A stretch of DNA of 64,000 nucleotides. It comes from Dipylidium caninum (Eukaryota > Platyhelminthes > Cestoda > Cyclophyllidea > Dipylidiidae). The position numbers and the translations under genes are program-made. Of the stretch, positions 35,663 to 46,380 are shown piece after piece. Within the stretch, counting starts at the first letter, position 1; every line of letters begins with the position of its first letter. The notes under the pieces were generated by a model, which was given only the letters and a program-made list of their open reading frames with translations, searched no databases and was not told where the DNA came from. Where the stretch lies: positions 930,001-994,000 of the forward strand of contig QEYB01000266.1 in assembly GCA_017562135.1 (NCBI GenBank), read 5' to 3'.

Positions 35663-35994
35663 TTATTTGTTGATAACGAGTATTCTCTTTTTGAATACAA
35701 GCCAAATTTTAATCGACCGTGCTTTGAAACTGAAGTCAGTGATAAGGCACTTGAGTTGTTAAGTAAATCTCCCACTAAGAAATCATCTTCCCGCGTCAAT
35801 CATTATTCTTGTGTCTGATCATCACATTCTTTGCCATCTCCGCTCAGTATTATAAAATCCTGGCCCCAAACAGGTCGGATCCAAAGATAATGCAGAAATG
35901 CGGTTAAAAAAGTAAAAAGCCAAGTATTTCCCTGTTTCCTTTATAACGCGAGCCCCTAATCACCATGTGGCATAAGACAAGAATACTTATAGAC

Positions 35995-36019
35995 AATAAA
36001 GGTTAATCATAGTAATAAA
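35995..36019 (+). terminator. Two AATAAA polyadenylation signals, probably for TUBE1
   Basis: AATAAA occurs at 35995-36000 and again at 36014-36019, some 330-360 nt after the TUBE1 stop and just before the 3' end of the convergent NFU1 coding sequence. If used, the TUBE1 and NFU1 transcripts end within about 50 nt of each other or overlap. Use is inferred from position. Confidence 0.5.
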
Positions 36020-36058
36020 GATGTGAAAGGCATAAACTATTCGATAGTCTGGTGGATA

Positions 36059-38813
36059 TTATGGTTTTTCTGAGGTTGACAACGGCGGGGACATAGACTC
36101 CCCTTTCTGAGTCACAGAGCCTGTAGTGGTATCGGTATTCTCGTCTACAGCTTCTTGGGAGACGGGATCATCCACTGCCTCGACAGACTCCACCTCGGGG
36201 ATGTAAAATTGTAGCATATTTTGAACCCCGTGCTTTAATGTCACGATGGAACTAGGGCAGCTAGTGCAGGATCCCTGTAACTTGAGGTAGACGACGCCGT
36301 CCTTGAAGTCCTTCAGGAGCCCATCGTGACAAAACAAAACATCCTTAGTCGACTATCAGCCTTCCATTCTACACAGTGGATCGACTGAGGAAGCGTAGTA
36401 GTGTAACAGTTTTTAGCCAGATAATCATTAACGCCTAATTATCTGGTGCTAGCGTCTTAAAAATTGCTGTATCGCTCATGTCAAAAAGGAAAATCACATG
36501 AGCAGTAAGCTTATAAATCATCGGAGAAGTATTACAATGACAATCTACTTTAATAATGAGCATCATCAAGAATCATGGATGGCCTGAGAAAAAGTGCCGA
36601 GAAAAGGTTATCCGACGTAAATATTCTATCCGCCTGCATAGTCAAATTCAACATAATTACAGTATTTGATATCATATCAGATATTGTCCCCTTACCGCAT
36701 GGTAAATAAGGTTGAATTCGCGGGAAAAATGAGCAAACAATCTCGTTAATCTTTTACGAACAGTTAGACGACCATTACTTACGACAAAGACGATATCGCC
36801 GCCGTCTTCCTGAACTGTTGGTCTTATGCGTGAGTCTAGGAGTTCCTTTATTAAACTAACGGTCGTGTTTTCGCCTTCGTCAGATTCAGATTCTGTAAGA
36901 AAAATGGATGGAATTGTGGTTCTAGGGCAATATCGCGTAAAAAAGCCTAATTGCCCATTTTTGCAAGTAATTACCACAAGCGCCCTAACTGTGAGTTACG
37001 TAAATTACACATTGTTAATCTCATTCTAACTTACTTAAAAGCTATATTGCTTTTAAAACGCTCACTACACTTGTGTGAAAAGTATTTATTTAAAAATATG
37101 TTCTTTGTCCAGAATACACTAGCTACACATAGTGGGGTAAGGTCTAGGCTGAAAAAATTGCTCTCCATAACCTCATGACAAAGAATCGGTGAAGATATTG
37201 CAAAATGAAACACTTTCCCGCACTTGAACTAAAAAGTGGCTTTAAAGACCTAAGTTAAGACTTGTTCGTACGATAAAACTTGGTGATAATAGACAACTCT
37301 ACAAAATGAACCGTAATGATAATGCATAAAGGCTGCACTAGGCAAACTTACTCAGGTACGTATGTTATAAAAATCTCCTCAAGAATTATAATGTAAACAT
37401 AGAGCATACAAACAAACCTTTGGGAACTTCGGTGATAACAGGTGCCCCAGTGGTGAAAAAGTCCATCAAACAGGCGAATATATCGGGATTGAGTACGCCC
37501 CAATCGACATCATCTTTTTTAGTAATGGTCACAAAATCAGGGCCTAAGAAAACACCAGCGACCCCTGATATGTGAAAGAGATTTCTGAATGCCATGAAAA
37601 CCATTAGAAAGTTGGGAATACCTAGCCAAAGGGGAGTTAGATGTGCTTTGTTTGGTTTGAAAATCCATCGTACCAGAACCCATTACAGCCGTCCCTGGGA
37701 CGAATTTACGACTGTTAGGATTTGGGGTTTCATCCCACTGAATAAACAAGGATCTTTGTGGTATGACTGGAAAAGGTTAAAAGAGGCTTAATTACTTCTG
37801 CCTTTATAGGACCATCGTAGTTTTGAAAATCTAACAAGACCCTTCGAGAAAATTGACATTCCGGCTAATTAGTACATCGGATCACCCAGACGCAAATAAG
37901 ATGACCTTGAATTTTCGCAGTGGCCTTATATTCTGCTTTCTTTGTAAATCGATGATATCTTAACTCGTAGGCCATTGATTATAAGGTCTATTGCAGCTCT
38001 GTTTGGTAAATATGAGAGATTGTATACATTATTATATATTGGTAATTAAAAAGTGGTGGTTTCACAATAAGGTTAGATCACATTCGAAATTTATTAATAC
38101 CGTTCTCCTCAACTTCTTTATGGCTATGGCCCTTCCTCTTAATGTTCACTTTCAGTCGCGATATATCAGTCTAATGCCTCACGTCTGTTTGCCGACTTCT
38201 ACCCCCAACTTGCAGCAGCTATGTTAGATGGATTTCATACTCTGTTTCAATAATTTATCTATTCGCTCACCGAGGGAAGCTATACATGGTCTTAGGCCTC
38301 CGATCCCAAATAATACAATTATCTTAACATGTGTACGGCTTAATCTATAATCATTTAAGCCCGTAATGGAGCGTCCTTCTTATGTGCAGAAAGTTGTTTT
38401 TTCTGGCTACTGATGCCGTTTTGATAGTGAGTATTTGAGGAGTCACGCAGGGCGATAGTGCGGCCGAAGACTGTAGATACAAACTCCTCTCCCAATTTCC
38501 TCGACCACCGTAGGATTTGTCCGAACAAGGAAAAAAGAGTAGCTGTATGAAAACAGTTAACTGCCTTTCCCACTGACTAGGTTACCCAATTCCTCTTCGG
38601 CCCCACTAGGTCTTGGCAGTGGAAATAGCCAAGTGGCCGCGTGATGAAGCTTGGGATAAGCTGTTCGACTTTCCTATGGACCAGAGTTGTCATTATCCCA
38701 GAGAAGAATATTCGGATGCCGGGCAAAACACTGATGCATTGGGTGTGTAGAAGCGGTCGAAAACACTGAAAGTACCGTTTCATTAATCTAAAAATGAGCT
38801 TCGAGCATTGCAT
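36059..38813 (-). CDS. NFU1: NFU1 mitochondrial iron-sulfur cluster scaffold
   Basis: Late-acting mitochondrial scaffold that delivers [4Fe-4S] clusters to targets such as lipoyl synthase. Exons: 37766-37622, 37584-37418, 36892-36783 and 36310-36059 (TAA), all in phase. The N-terminal Nfu domain shows [25 protein letters not shown] joining over a 37-nt intron, [12 protein letters not shown] and [11 protein letters not shown]. The C-terminal NifU-like domain shows [19 protein letters not shown] and the cluster-binding CTSC motif in [11 protein letters not shown], then [13 protein letters not shown] 40-residue acidic, Thr/Ser-rich tail follows. A likely first exon is 38813-38732: 27 residues with five basic and no acidic residue, a good presequence, in the right phase and giving 251 aa (human 254). 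Its donor (TCA|GTGTTT) is weak, so exon 1 is tentative. It overlaps the opposite-strand ORF at 38794 by 20 nt. Confidence 0.93.
37585..37621 (-). other. 37-nt intron in NFU1
   Basis: On the minus strand it runs from GTATTCCC to GGCATTCAG. Removing it joins SPLAR to NLFHISGV, the order expected of NFU1. It contains CTAAT about 20 nt before the acceptor, a plausible branch site. Confidence 0.88.
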
Positions 38814-39123
38814 CGCAGCCCCGGAGATTGAGACTGTTCCAAGTAAACCTTCCATAAACCCAAAAAATCCTTTAAATGTAGGTTTGCGGGCGACTCACCA
38901 ATGGCCTACTCGTGAGGACCTACTTCAGGACTATCTGAATTTCCTTTCTACTTGGCCTACTTTTCCATATGCTGAGCAATTTAAAGGCGAAATAATTTGT
39001 ATACCATTGAACCTTTTCAGAAGTGGACCCTGGCTGTGTGTTAAAAACGCAGAACACCGTATTGAGTATTCACCACTTGACACCCAGCAAGGAGTGTTAT
39101 TTGCTTGCCACAGAGGAGGCTGA
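38794..39123 (+). CDS. Unrecognised ORF, 109 codons
   Basis: An ATG-initiated ORF, 109 residues, with balanced composition and a compact stretch QWPTREDLLQDYLNFLSTWP followed by FPYAEQFK. I do not recognise a family. It could be a single-exon gene, a first exon (a weak GTATAC donor lies inside), or chance sequence opposite the proposed NFU1 first exon, which it overlaps head-to-head by 20 nt. The stop is followed at once by a 20-bp tandem duplication. Confidence 0.3.
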   Translation: MSFEHCIAAPEIETVPSKPSINPKNPLNVGLRATHQWPTREDLLQDYLNFLSTWPTFPYAEQFKGEIICIPLNLFRSGPWLCVKNAEHRIEYSPLDTQQGVLFACHRGG

Positions 39124-39160
39124 GGTGGTGAGGTGAAGGCTGAGGTGGTGAGGTGAAGGC
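39119..39160. repeat. 20-bp tandem duplication
   Basis: TGAGGTGGTGAGGTGAAGGC occurs twice, head to tail and identical, at 39121-39140 and 39141-39160. It lies just after the stop codon of the 38794 ORF. Confidence 0.85.
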
Positions 39161-40369
39161 TTGAGAACCCTCCCGTCCAGCAACGGGGGTCCAGTGGTTC
39201 GCCTTAGTGGCCCAGATTCAAACTTCCTGTCCTTCCCTCTCTTCTCAGGATGCGTGGGCGCGTTTAGGGATGACGACTTGTCAAGAAAGTGGCTGTCCGA
39301 GAGGAAGACAGGGACGAGGGGAAGCAGGAGGAATGATTAGCGCACCTTCTGAGCCCATCCCAGTTTTACAGTCTCCCGACAGGACTGATTTCGAGCAAAA
39401 GGAAGGGGAAGAGAGGAACGCGTATTGAATAGGGCTACCTCAACTACTGCTGCTTTCTCCTTCGCTAAGGTCTCGTTCCTGGAATATGAGCTGTCAACAG
39501 ACGGACGACGGTGCGAAGGAACGCTAGCGCAGTCGGCCGCCAAAGACACCCAGCCCTTGTCGTTACTCTGTATGCCCCAGAATTCCGCCTTTAGTAGGCC
39601 ATTTAGGTGAGTTATGTGACAAAACCGCCATACCGTCCTGTGCGGACAGCCTCAGCTGCAGCGTCAGCCTTTCCCCCTCATCCTGGCAACGCCTACGGAG
39701 GAGTGATTTATGCGCCCAACAATAACTCATGATTTCCTTCACAAGATCTCCCACTAAAAGGCTCTGACTATTAATCATAGAATTAGTAAATTTATTTCGT
39801 GTTGCCATGCAGAGGCTGGCAACGGCCTCGCTACCCACGCGGCCGTAGCAAACGAGGGACCGCGTCGCGGCACTCGGGTGGGCGACTACTCCAAAGTAGT
39901 GTGCCGATGGACAGAGGGGACTTTTCCTCTCCCGAGCCCACTCCTGTCCCAGAGATAAGCAGTGGGTGTTGTTAATGCGCTGGCTCGTGAAGTCCACTAC
40001 GCCGTTGATCCACCAACCCTCCAGAAGTGAAACGACTGGGTCATAATAATGCATTCCGCGAGATGCGGTGAGGGGTGCGGGCTCTGCCCGAAAGATGCTT
40101 TATCACGGTTCCAAAATCTTACCAGCGGGGAGGGAGAGGGAGAGGGAGAGGCAGAGAGAAAGGGACGGGTGGAGCTTCTTCAGATCCAAACCGTGCATTG
40201 GCTAAGTAAGCGTGTTGGCAGAGTGGATGTGGTCTCTGCCAAGGCGGCTCTACTCAACCAAAAGTCTCCACCTTCTCCTTCTCCTCCACCCCCCCATCTC
40301 CTCCTGCCCACGCAACGGTCGTGATTTAACAGCTTTCAGAAATTTACCGCCTACTAACTGAATGTTTAT

Positions 40370-40455
40370 TTGATTGACTGATTGATTGATTAATTGACTG
40401 CCTGCCTGTCTGCCTGACTGCCTGACTACTTGATTGACTGCTTGACTGACTGACA
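40370..40455. repeat. Degenerate tetranucleotide microsatellite (GATT/GACT/GCCT)
   Basis: A run of four-base units of the form TGAT, TGAC and TGCC, each beginning with TG, with strict four-base spacing but changing third and fourth bases. This suggests an old GATT-type array that has mutated in blocks. Confidence 0.8.
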
Positions 40456-41107
40456 TCTCGTAAGCAGACCCACCAAGCGGCGATGGATTTGCGGATGGCA
40501 AGGTTTTAAATGCTTGACGAGGGCGCTTCCCCACCCCGGGGCTCAGCGAGGGAGAGAAACGAGCCCCCATCAGACAGCCCCGACCACCCGCTCGCTGGCG
40601 ATGGATGGGTGACACACCGGGTTGACAGTTTGCACTCTAAATATGCCGTTTTGATTAACCACCGAGAGCCCTAACGGCTTATTGCCCTCTGAGGACATTT
40701 CAGCCAATGCCCTCGATAAATTAGTTGACTGTACGTGATTCTGCATTCTCGCTGGTAAAATTCCACAGACCGCTGCCCCGTGAAACTTTTCGTCTTCTTA
40801 GGCCCACTGCTCCCTCCCGCCTGGCCGTGTTCCTCGCCCTCTCATGGCAGCCGGTGACGTTCGGATCGCGTACCTCAGTGTGCGGGCAGGACTTAGTTCC
40901 ACCTCCCAGCAGGCACCGTCAACTTTGCCGGGATCCACGAGCAGCCCGACCTCTGTCCACGAATACCATGAAATGCCATGTGTGCGTGAATTTTGTGGCC
41001 AAGTGAACCAACGCCGTGACATACGCCAGTGCCAACGGCACCCTCTCTGCTTTCCGCAGCCTGTCCTGCCAAACGCCCCCGTCTCCTGAAAGACAGGCAA
41101 CTGTCTG

Positions 41108-41126
41108 CCCGCCCCGCCCCGCCCCG
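41108..41126. repeat. CCCCG tandem tract
   Basis: Three adjoining GCCCC units; the opposite strand has regular GGGG runs and could form a G-quadruplex. A similar tract occurs at 62627-62645. Confidence 0.6.
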
Positions 41127-43580
41127 TGGCAGCCGGAACCGCCGACGAGCCAACTGGTCTGGTCGGGACACGCCGTCTGCTGCCCGAGGCGTCACTGGAG
41201 GAGGTCAACAGGCACGATTGCCCGATGAGACCGAGGGGAAGGGGCGTGTTAAGGAACTAAATTTAGGGCTCTGAGGAAGACAAATCTGGTACAGGCTACG
41301 CGGAGGCCGTGGATTATGTCCGGCTGCGTTATAAACTGGCAAAATCATCAAATTTTGACGACGGCTGGTGGAAGAAGCCTCCGGAACTCTCCTTTCCTCG
41401 CCCCATGGAAATGAACCCGCGCTGTTGATTGTGATGTCCCGTATAAGAGCTAAAGTATGCCCAAGAACATCCCAAATGCCTGAAAAAAGGCCTCTTTATC
41501 TTAATGTAGAAGGATTCATCAGTGGAACTGGTGAATAAACCGCATCTCGGAGGTCGCAGCCAAGTTCCGATACCACTTCCGTCTCGCAGTGTGTAGGGCT
41601 GAGAGCCATCGACACAAACGCCAGACCGCGCTGATGTGGCGAGAGAACGTGGGGCACCGCGTTGTCTTCAAGTCAATTAGCGGCTTGTTTGACCTGCTTA
41701 ACGAGATGCTTGAATGCCCCTGCGTCCGGTCGCTTCATCGGAATATCCGCGAAGTCTTCTCACTTCCTCCTCCACATCGAGCTGGCGCGGGATGGCGAGG
41801 AAGTCAAAAAGGCGCACGGCTCCGGGCTGGCTCTCTTCCCTTCGCGTGCAGGCACCTGACAGCGTTGGGATGGGCGCCTATTCGAAAGGGGAAGGAGGAG
41901 CAGGGCAGAATGGGCAGAACTTTGCTGCATTCTTTTTGAGCGAGGCCGTACACTAACAAGAACAATTTATCTTACTCTCAGTATGCCCTGAGGTTTTCAG
42001 GTGTGTGTTAACGAGGCTCGTACCCTCAACGGACAGTGATTGATTGGGCAAACAACCTTCTCCGCCTTCATCGCCTCCATCACCACCACCAACACCGCCA
42101 CCTGCAGCAGCAGCAGCGGCATCAGCGGTAGAAGCGGCCGTGTTTTCCACTCATCGCCCTCCTCCACGCCCTCGTATTCCAGCGGCAGTGCAACATTTGC
42201 GTGCACATCGGTTCCTCGCCGTATTTTATGCAACAGTGTTTAAGATTGAAATTTCGCCTGAAATCTCAACTCTCATGACTCGCCAGTTCGAGAGTCAGAG
42301 ACATCACTTCCGCTCTCCTAAGAGTGTGGAATAACATGTTACTGCGCCCAGCCGCGAAGCCACTTGAGTATCGGCCTGCCGCCCAGTCGCTGAGCCTCCT
42401 CTTCCGTCCCGGGACACTTCACTCCTTCGCAGAAGAGCGGGAAAAGTGCTCCCTAGCCTTCAACTCATCCTGCCCGAGGGCGATTGCCTCGGTCTCGGCG
42501 GCCGCGGGGGCACTTTGCACCATGCCATCGGGACGATGGAGAACGGGATCAGCTTCTCCGGTGCACGGTGACAAGTGCCGACAATCTAGGCTTCTGCCGT
42601 TGTGATCACAATCAGGCCGAGCTGACTCTGATGCAGTCCCCAAGCGGCGATGAGTTGTTCTCGGTGAAGCACTCGCGACTTCTGTCGGTTCCGCTGACAT
42701 AAATGGAGACCGAAAGGGGCTGAGCGGTGCACAGTGAAACCACATTTCACTATTAGCCGCCATCCTCTTCGGTACCATAGCGAATCTCTGTGGCAAATGC
42801 CAAGGAGGCGGTCGGCAGCGTCAATTACGAATGACAGTTGTCGGCTGGTGCTTCGTTCACGGCAATCGGGAGACAGAGGAAGACCCTCGGCCACCGGGGA
42901 AAGGCGTTGCGACGTCGTCTGCTCTCGGTGGTGGGGTTTTGCCCTCCCCCCATCCACTGCCCGCCCCTTCACACCCGGTGACCGCGGCCGACAAAAGCCA
43001 CCAGCCACGCGACCAAAGCCCAGTCCAACGTGCTCCCTTGTGGCACGTCAAAGGCCACCTTCGGCGCGGCAACACCTTCTTTCCCCGCCTAGAGGACGTG
43101 GAAATGGAATTGTCTTAGTTGACATTTAAGGCTGCAGTGTTTTCCTTACTGCATCATGACTCCTCGGCGGATGGACTTTTTAGGCAGACTGAACCTCGTT
43201 CGTGGAACAATGGGGCTCCTTCTGATTCGCCTCTCACTCGCCTTCCTCGGTGAAGATCGCTTGCGAAACTCCATTTAATGCATCGACAGTTCCTCGCATC
43301 TTCCACACTTCAAGTCAACCGCGTCTTTTGCCACCTCGTGGAGACCGCGGCTGCCACAGACTCCCTCACTCGCCTTTCAACCTGCGCTCCTCATGTGACG
43401 CGGAGTTGTTTCTTCGTATAGGGTTACCGCAAGCACTGAGTAGAGTTAGAGCGAGGACATCTGCCCTCCTCCAGTGTGAAAGCATGGTTTTTTACCACTG
43501 TCTCATTTCGTTTTAAGGGCGAATGCACTGCTTCGCTCCCCCATCTCCTTAGGCATTGAATTACGGGCTACCCTTTCCCA

Positions 43581-43607
43581 CAATCGTCCAGGGAGGCTGG
43601 ACGATTG
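43581..43607. repeat. Perfect 11-bp inverted repeat (hairpin, 5-nt loop)
   Basis: CAATCGTCCAG and CTGGACGATTG are exact reverse complements around GGAGG. It is the longest perfect hairpin I noticed in the window. No terminator-like role is expected in a eukaryote; it could be the end of a mobile element or a structured RNA. Confidence 0.65.
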
Positions 43608-44520
43608 AGGAGGAGTAAAACCTTACTTTCGAACAAGAACGGGCCCCGTGAAGTGGCCTGTTGCCGTGACGTGGAAGGGAGCAGAGAAACCCGCAGCTGC
43701 CATAACCATGTGGGGAGGAAGTGAAATGACTTATTGGTGCAGGTCTGCCCCACTCACAGAAATTTCCCAGGTAAATGCAGAATATAACCGAATGAGCAGT
43801 AACAAGTAAAATGTGAGAGGAAGTTGACGGATTTTCTCATGAATGAGGGCTGTGAAATCAGTTGTACACGATGTAATGATGAGCACGTCTCAATCACCCC
43901 GGGTGACGCCGTGTGGGCTGCCTCGCGCTGACACTGTCTGTTCTCGGCAGTGTCGCCACGACAGCCACCGCCGCGGTGGCGTCGCATGTGAACCGGGAAG
44001 AGAAGAGTGACGACTGACTGAGTGACAGGCTGACGCCGATGCCACTTAGGCCTGCCATTTCGGCATCGCATGCGCTAAGTAGGGTGCGCACTCGGTGGCC
44101 CCTCGTCCCTCGTTTGGCAAAAGACGGCGAACAGTCAGAAGGCGGCCGCAGGCTTCAGTGCTCTGGGGGTAGCGTCGATGGCCGGGTCATGCAACGATGT
44201 CGAGCAGATTTCATGTGTGGACTATCGGGCCTGATAGCTGAAACCCTTGGCGTCTACCCTCGAGGGTCGGGCATGTCAAGAATAATCTTTCTGCCAGTGA
44301 TTACCCCGTAGTCCCATCAAAAAATCTGCCACCGTCTCCACTGTTTGAATAAAACCGCGGTCGATGGTCTTCGGTTTACCGTCGCTCCAACAAATGCACC
44401 GTCAGAAGTCGACACTTCTTTTTCAAATCATATGTCAGCCGTGCCGGGGCCCGTCCATCCATTTCGCTCCATGCCCTGACACGCCACGCCACCCCGCTCC
44501 GCCCCCGCTACCCCACGGGG

Positions 44521-44660
44521 GCAGAAATCCGCGGTGAGGGGTCAAACTAATGTCGTCAGTGGTTCTGCCTACTCTTCCATGCAACATGGTGCGCCACATG
44601 ATGAGCCGAGCCTCGTGACTGCCACAACCGAGGCGGAGGCGTCACACATCAAATTGGCGG
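44521..44660 (+). repeat. Copy A of a dispersed repeat (pairs with 45935-46070)
   Basis: Begins with the 21-mer made of GCAGAAATCC, GCGGTGAGGG and a final G, which recurs exactly in reverse complement at 46050-46070. Similarity continues: matched blocks around GTCTGC, ATGATGA..CCGAG and GGAGGCGTCACAC. In one frame both copies read QKSAVRG, later TEAEASH (here) or TEVEASH (copy B). Confidence 0.65.
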
Positions 44661-45934
44661 GTGTCGGCGAAGCGCAGCGAGGCTGAGCAGAGGGCTGTGC
44701 GGCGTGTTGATGGTGTGATCGACTGGCGAGCTGCTCCGCATTGAAACGCACGAATGTCTTGAAGGACATTAATGGTCCGAGGTTCCTCATCTCAACGAGA
44801 GATCCTGCGATGAGGAATTCGTGTGAAAGAGGTTAATCAAACACCGCGGTAACTCGAATTCTGAAACCCATGTGATTGTACATCCTCGAATTGACTAAAG
44901 TTTCCGTTGTACTCAGCGCAGCAGGAGACGTTTCCACGTAGTGACGGAGCTGCGAAAAAGCGTGGGGACAGAAGGCCGGTATCACCCGGCGGTGTAGCCC
45001 AGCTCGTTCATTCCCAGTGGAGCGTGTGAACGCTAGCACAGAAAGAGCCGTCCCAGATGCAAACTACATCCGCCGCCATTGCCGTGCTTTTGCTCTCGTA
45101 AACACTGCCACGCCAGCAGTCGCGGCGAATGGGCGAGGAGGGGACGAAGAAGGGGGATTAGGCCTGTTTACTCTACCGCCGCGAACAATGCGTGTGTTTG
45201 CCCCTCCACGACTCATCAGGCAGACGACTTGTCTGGTCCGGTGCCCTCCAGCCACGATGCCTACCTGTGGGAGACAAGAGAGTGGCGGCGTCACACCCGT
45301 AGTTGTTTTCACGAAAATCACACACTGACGCAGTTATGCTCCACTTAACCCTCAGCCCCCCCAGACGGAGTGCGTCGAAAAAATCGCCTTCCTTGTTGGA
45401 ACGCCCGTCAGGCGGAGAGCAGCTCGTGCTAGTGTGCCAATCTGTCAGTCCGCTGTTCTCCCCCTCCTCTGTCGCCGTCGTTACTCATCCATCAGTGCTA
45501 ACGACAACAATGTTAATGCGTTTTTCGCCCCAAACCACCCTTCCACTCCACAGACACGCAGACAGAGACACAGGCACCTGCACGCGTCACACGCCACGGA
45601 AGGCGCCGTGATGGTGCATTCCTCGTCGTCTCAAATGGGCCGAGGCGTCACATCACCTGTCAGCACAGAACGCACTTACGCCCGCGCAGGAGAGGCTTTT
45701 GAGTGGAACGGCCATTCTGTGTGGATTAAAGAGAGGCCCATTTTGAGGTATAAAACATGATTTATTTTGGTGTCGCGCAGCCCGCCCTCGCGACTGAGTT
45801 GACCACTCGGTATGCCGGGCCATCGGCCGGGAGGTGACTCGCCCAATGGTAGATAAATGCTGAGGGAGGAATTTTTTTCCCCTTTGAGGGGGTTAAAACC
45901 ATTCTTCTCGCAAGTGCCAGATACGCGAGTAGAG

Positions 45935-46070
45935 ATCCGCCAGTAGGAGGTGTGACGCCTCCACCTCCGTTGCGCTAGCCACACGCCTCGGTCCGTCATC
46001 CATCGCTGCCCGCATGTGCCCGCAGACCCACCGACCACATTCGTTGGCCCCCCTCACCGCGGATTTCTGC
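45935..46070 (-). repeat. Copy B of the dispersed repeat (inverted relative to copy A)
   Basis: Read on the minus strand it aligns to copy A at 44521-44660, with an exact 21-nt start and a GGAGGCGTCACAC block near the other end. It is part of a minus-strand ORF (45893-46201) that reads QKSAVRG then TEVEASHLLLADLYSRIW. Conservation of peptide blocks suggests a decayed coding element, perhaps a retroelement, but no reverse transcriptase, integrase or protease motif is seen. Confidence 0.6.
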
Positions 46071-46239
46071 TCCACTGAGGCAGCGCAGGGACAGTGGCGT
46101 GACGTAGAGCGAGATGATTGGACTGACCCTCCCAACGACTGCGACAAAAACTGATAAAAGTCCTGACGCGATGCATTTGACACTCGTGACAAGGTGGACA
46201 ATGCAGTGAGTTGAGGTTGTCAACGGGGTTCGGTTAAAC

Positions 46240-46380
46240 CTGTTCCGTCCCCGTGCGCACACGAAAGGCGCCATCCTTCACTTGGAACCGCGGCCTCGCC
46301 CATTGGCGCCGCACTTTAGCCGCGAACTCGCGCAATTTATCCACCTCCGTTGTTGTTGATGAGGTGATAGCTCGTGCCGG
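46240..46380 (-). other. Coding-like segment, possible exon of a decayed element
   Basis: On the minus strand this reads EVDKLREFAAKVRRQW then ARPRFQVKDGAFRVRTGTEQ, with G/C-rich third positions, ending at CAG|GTTTAA. It lies just upstream, on the same strand, of repeat copy B. No family is recognised. It may be the N-terminal side of the same element. Confidence 0.25.

Noticed and set aside
39563..40054. 163-codon minus-strand ORF
   Set aside because: No recognisable domain or codon pattern. One segment looked protein-like, but there is nothing to anchor it.
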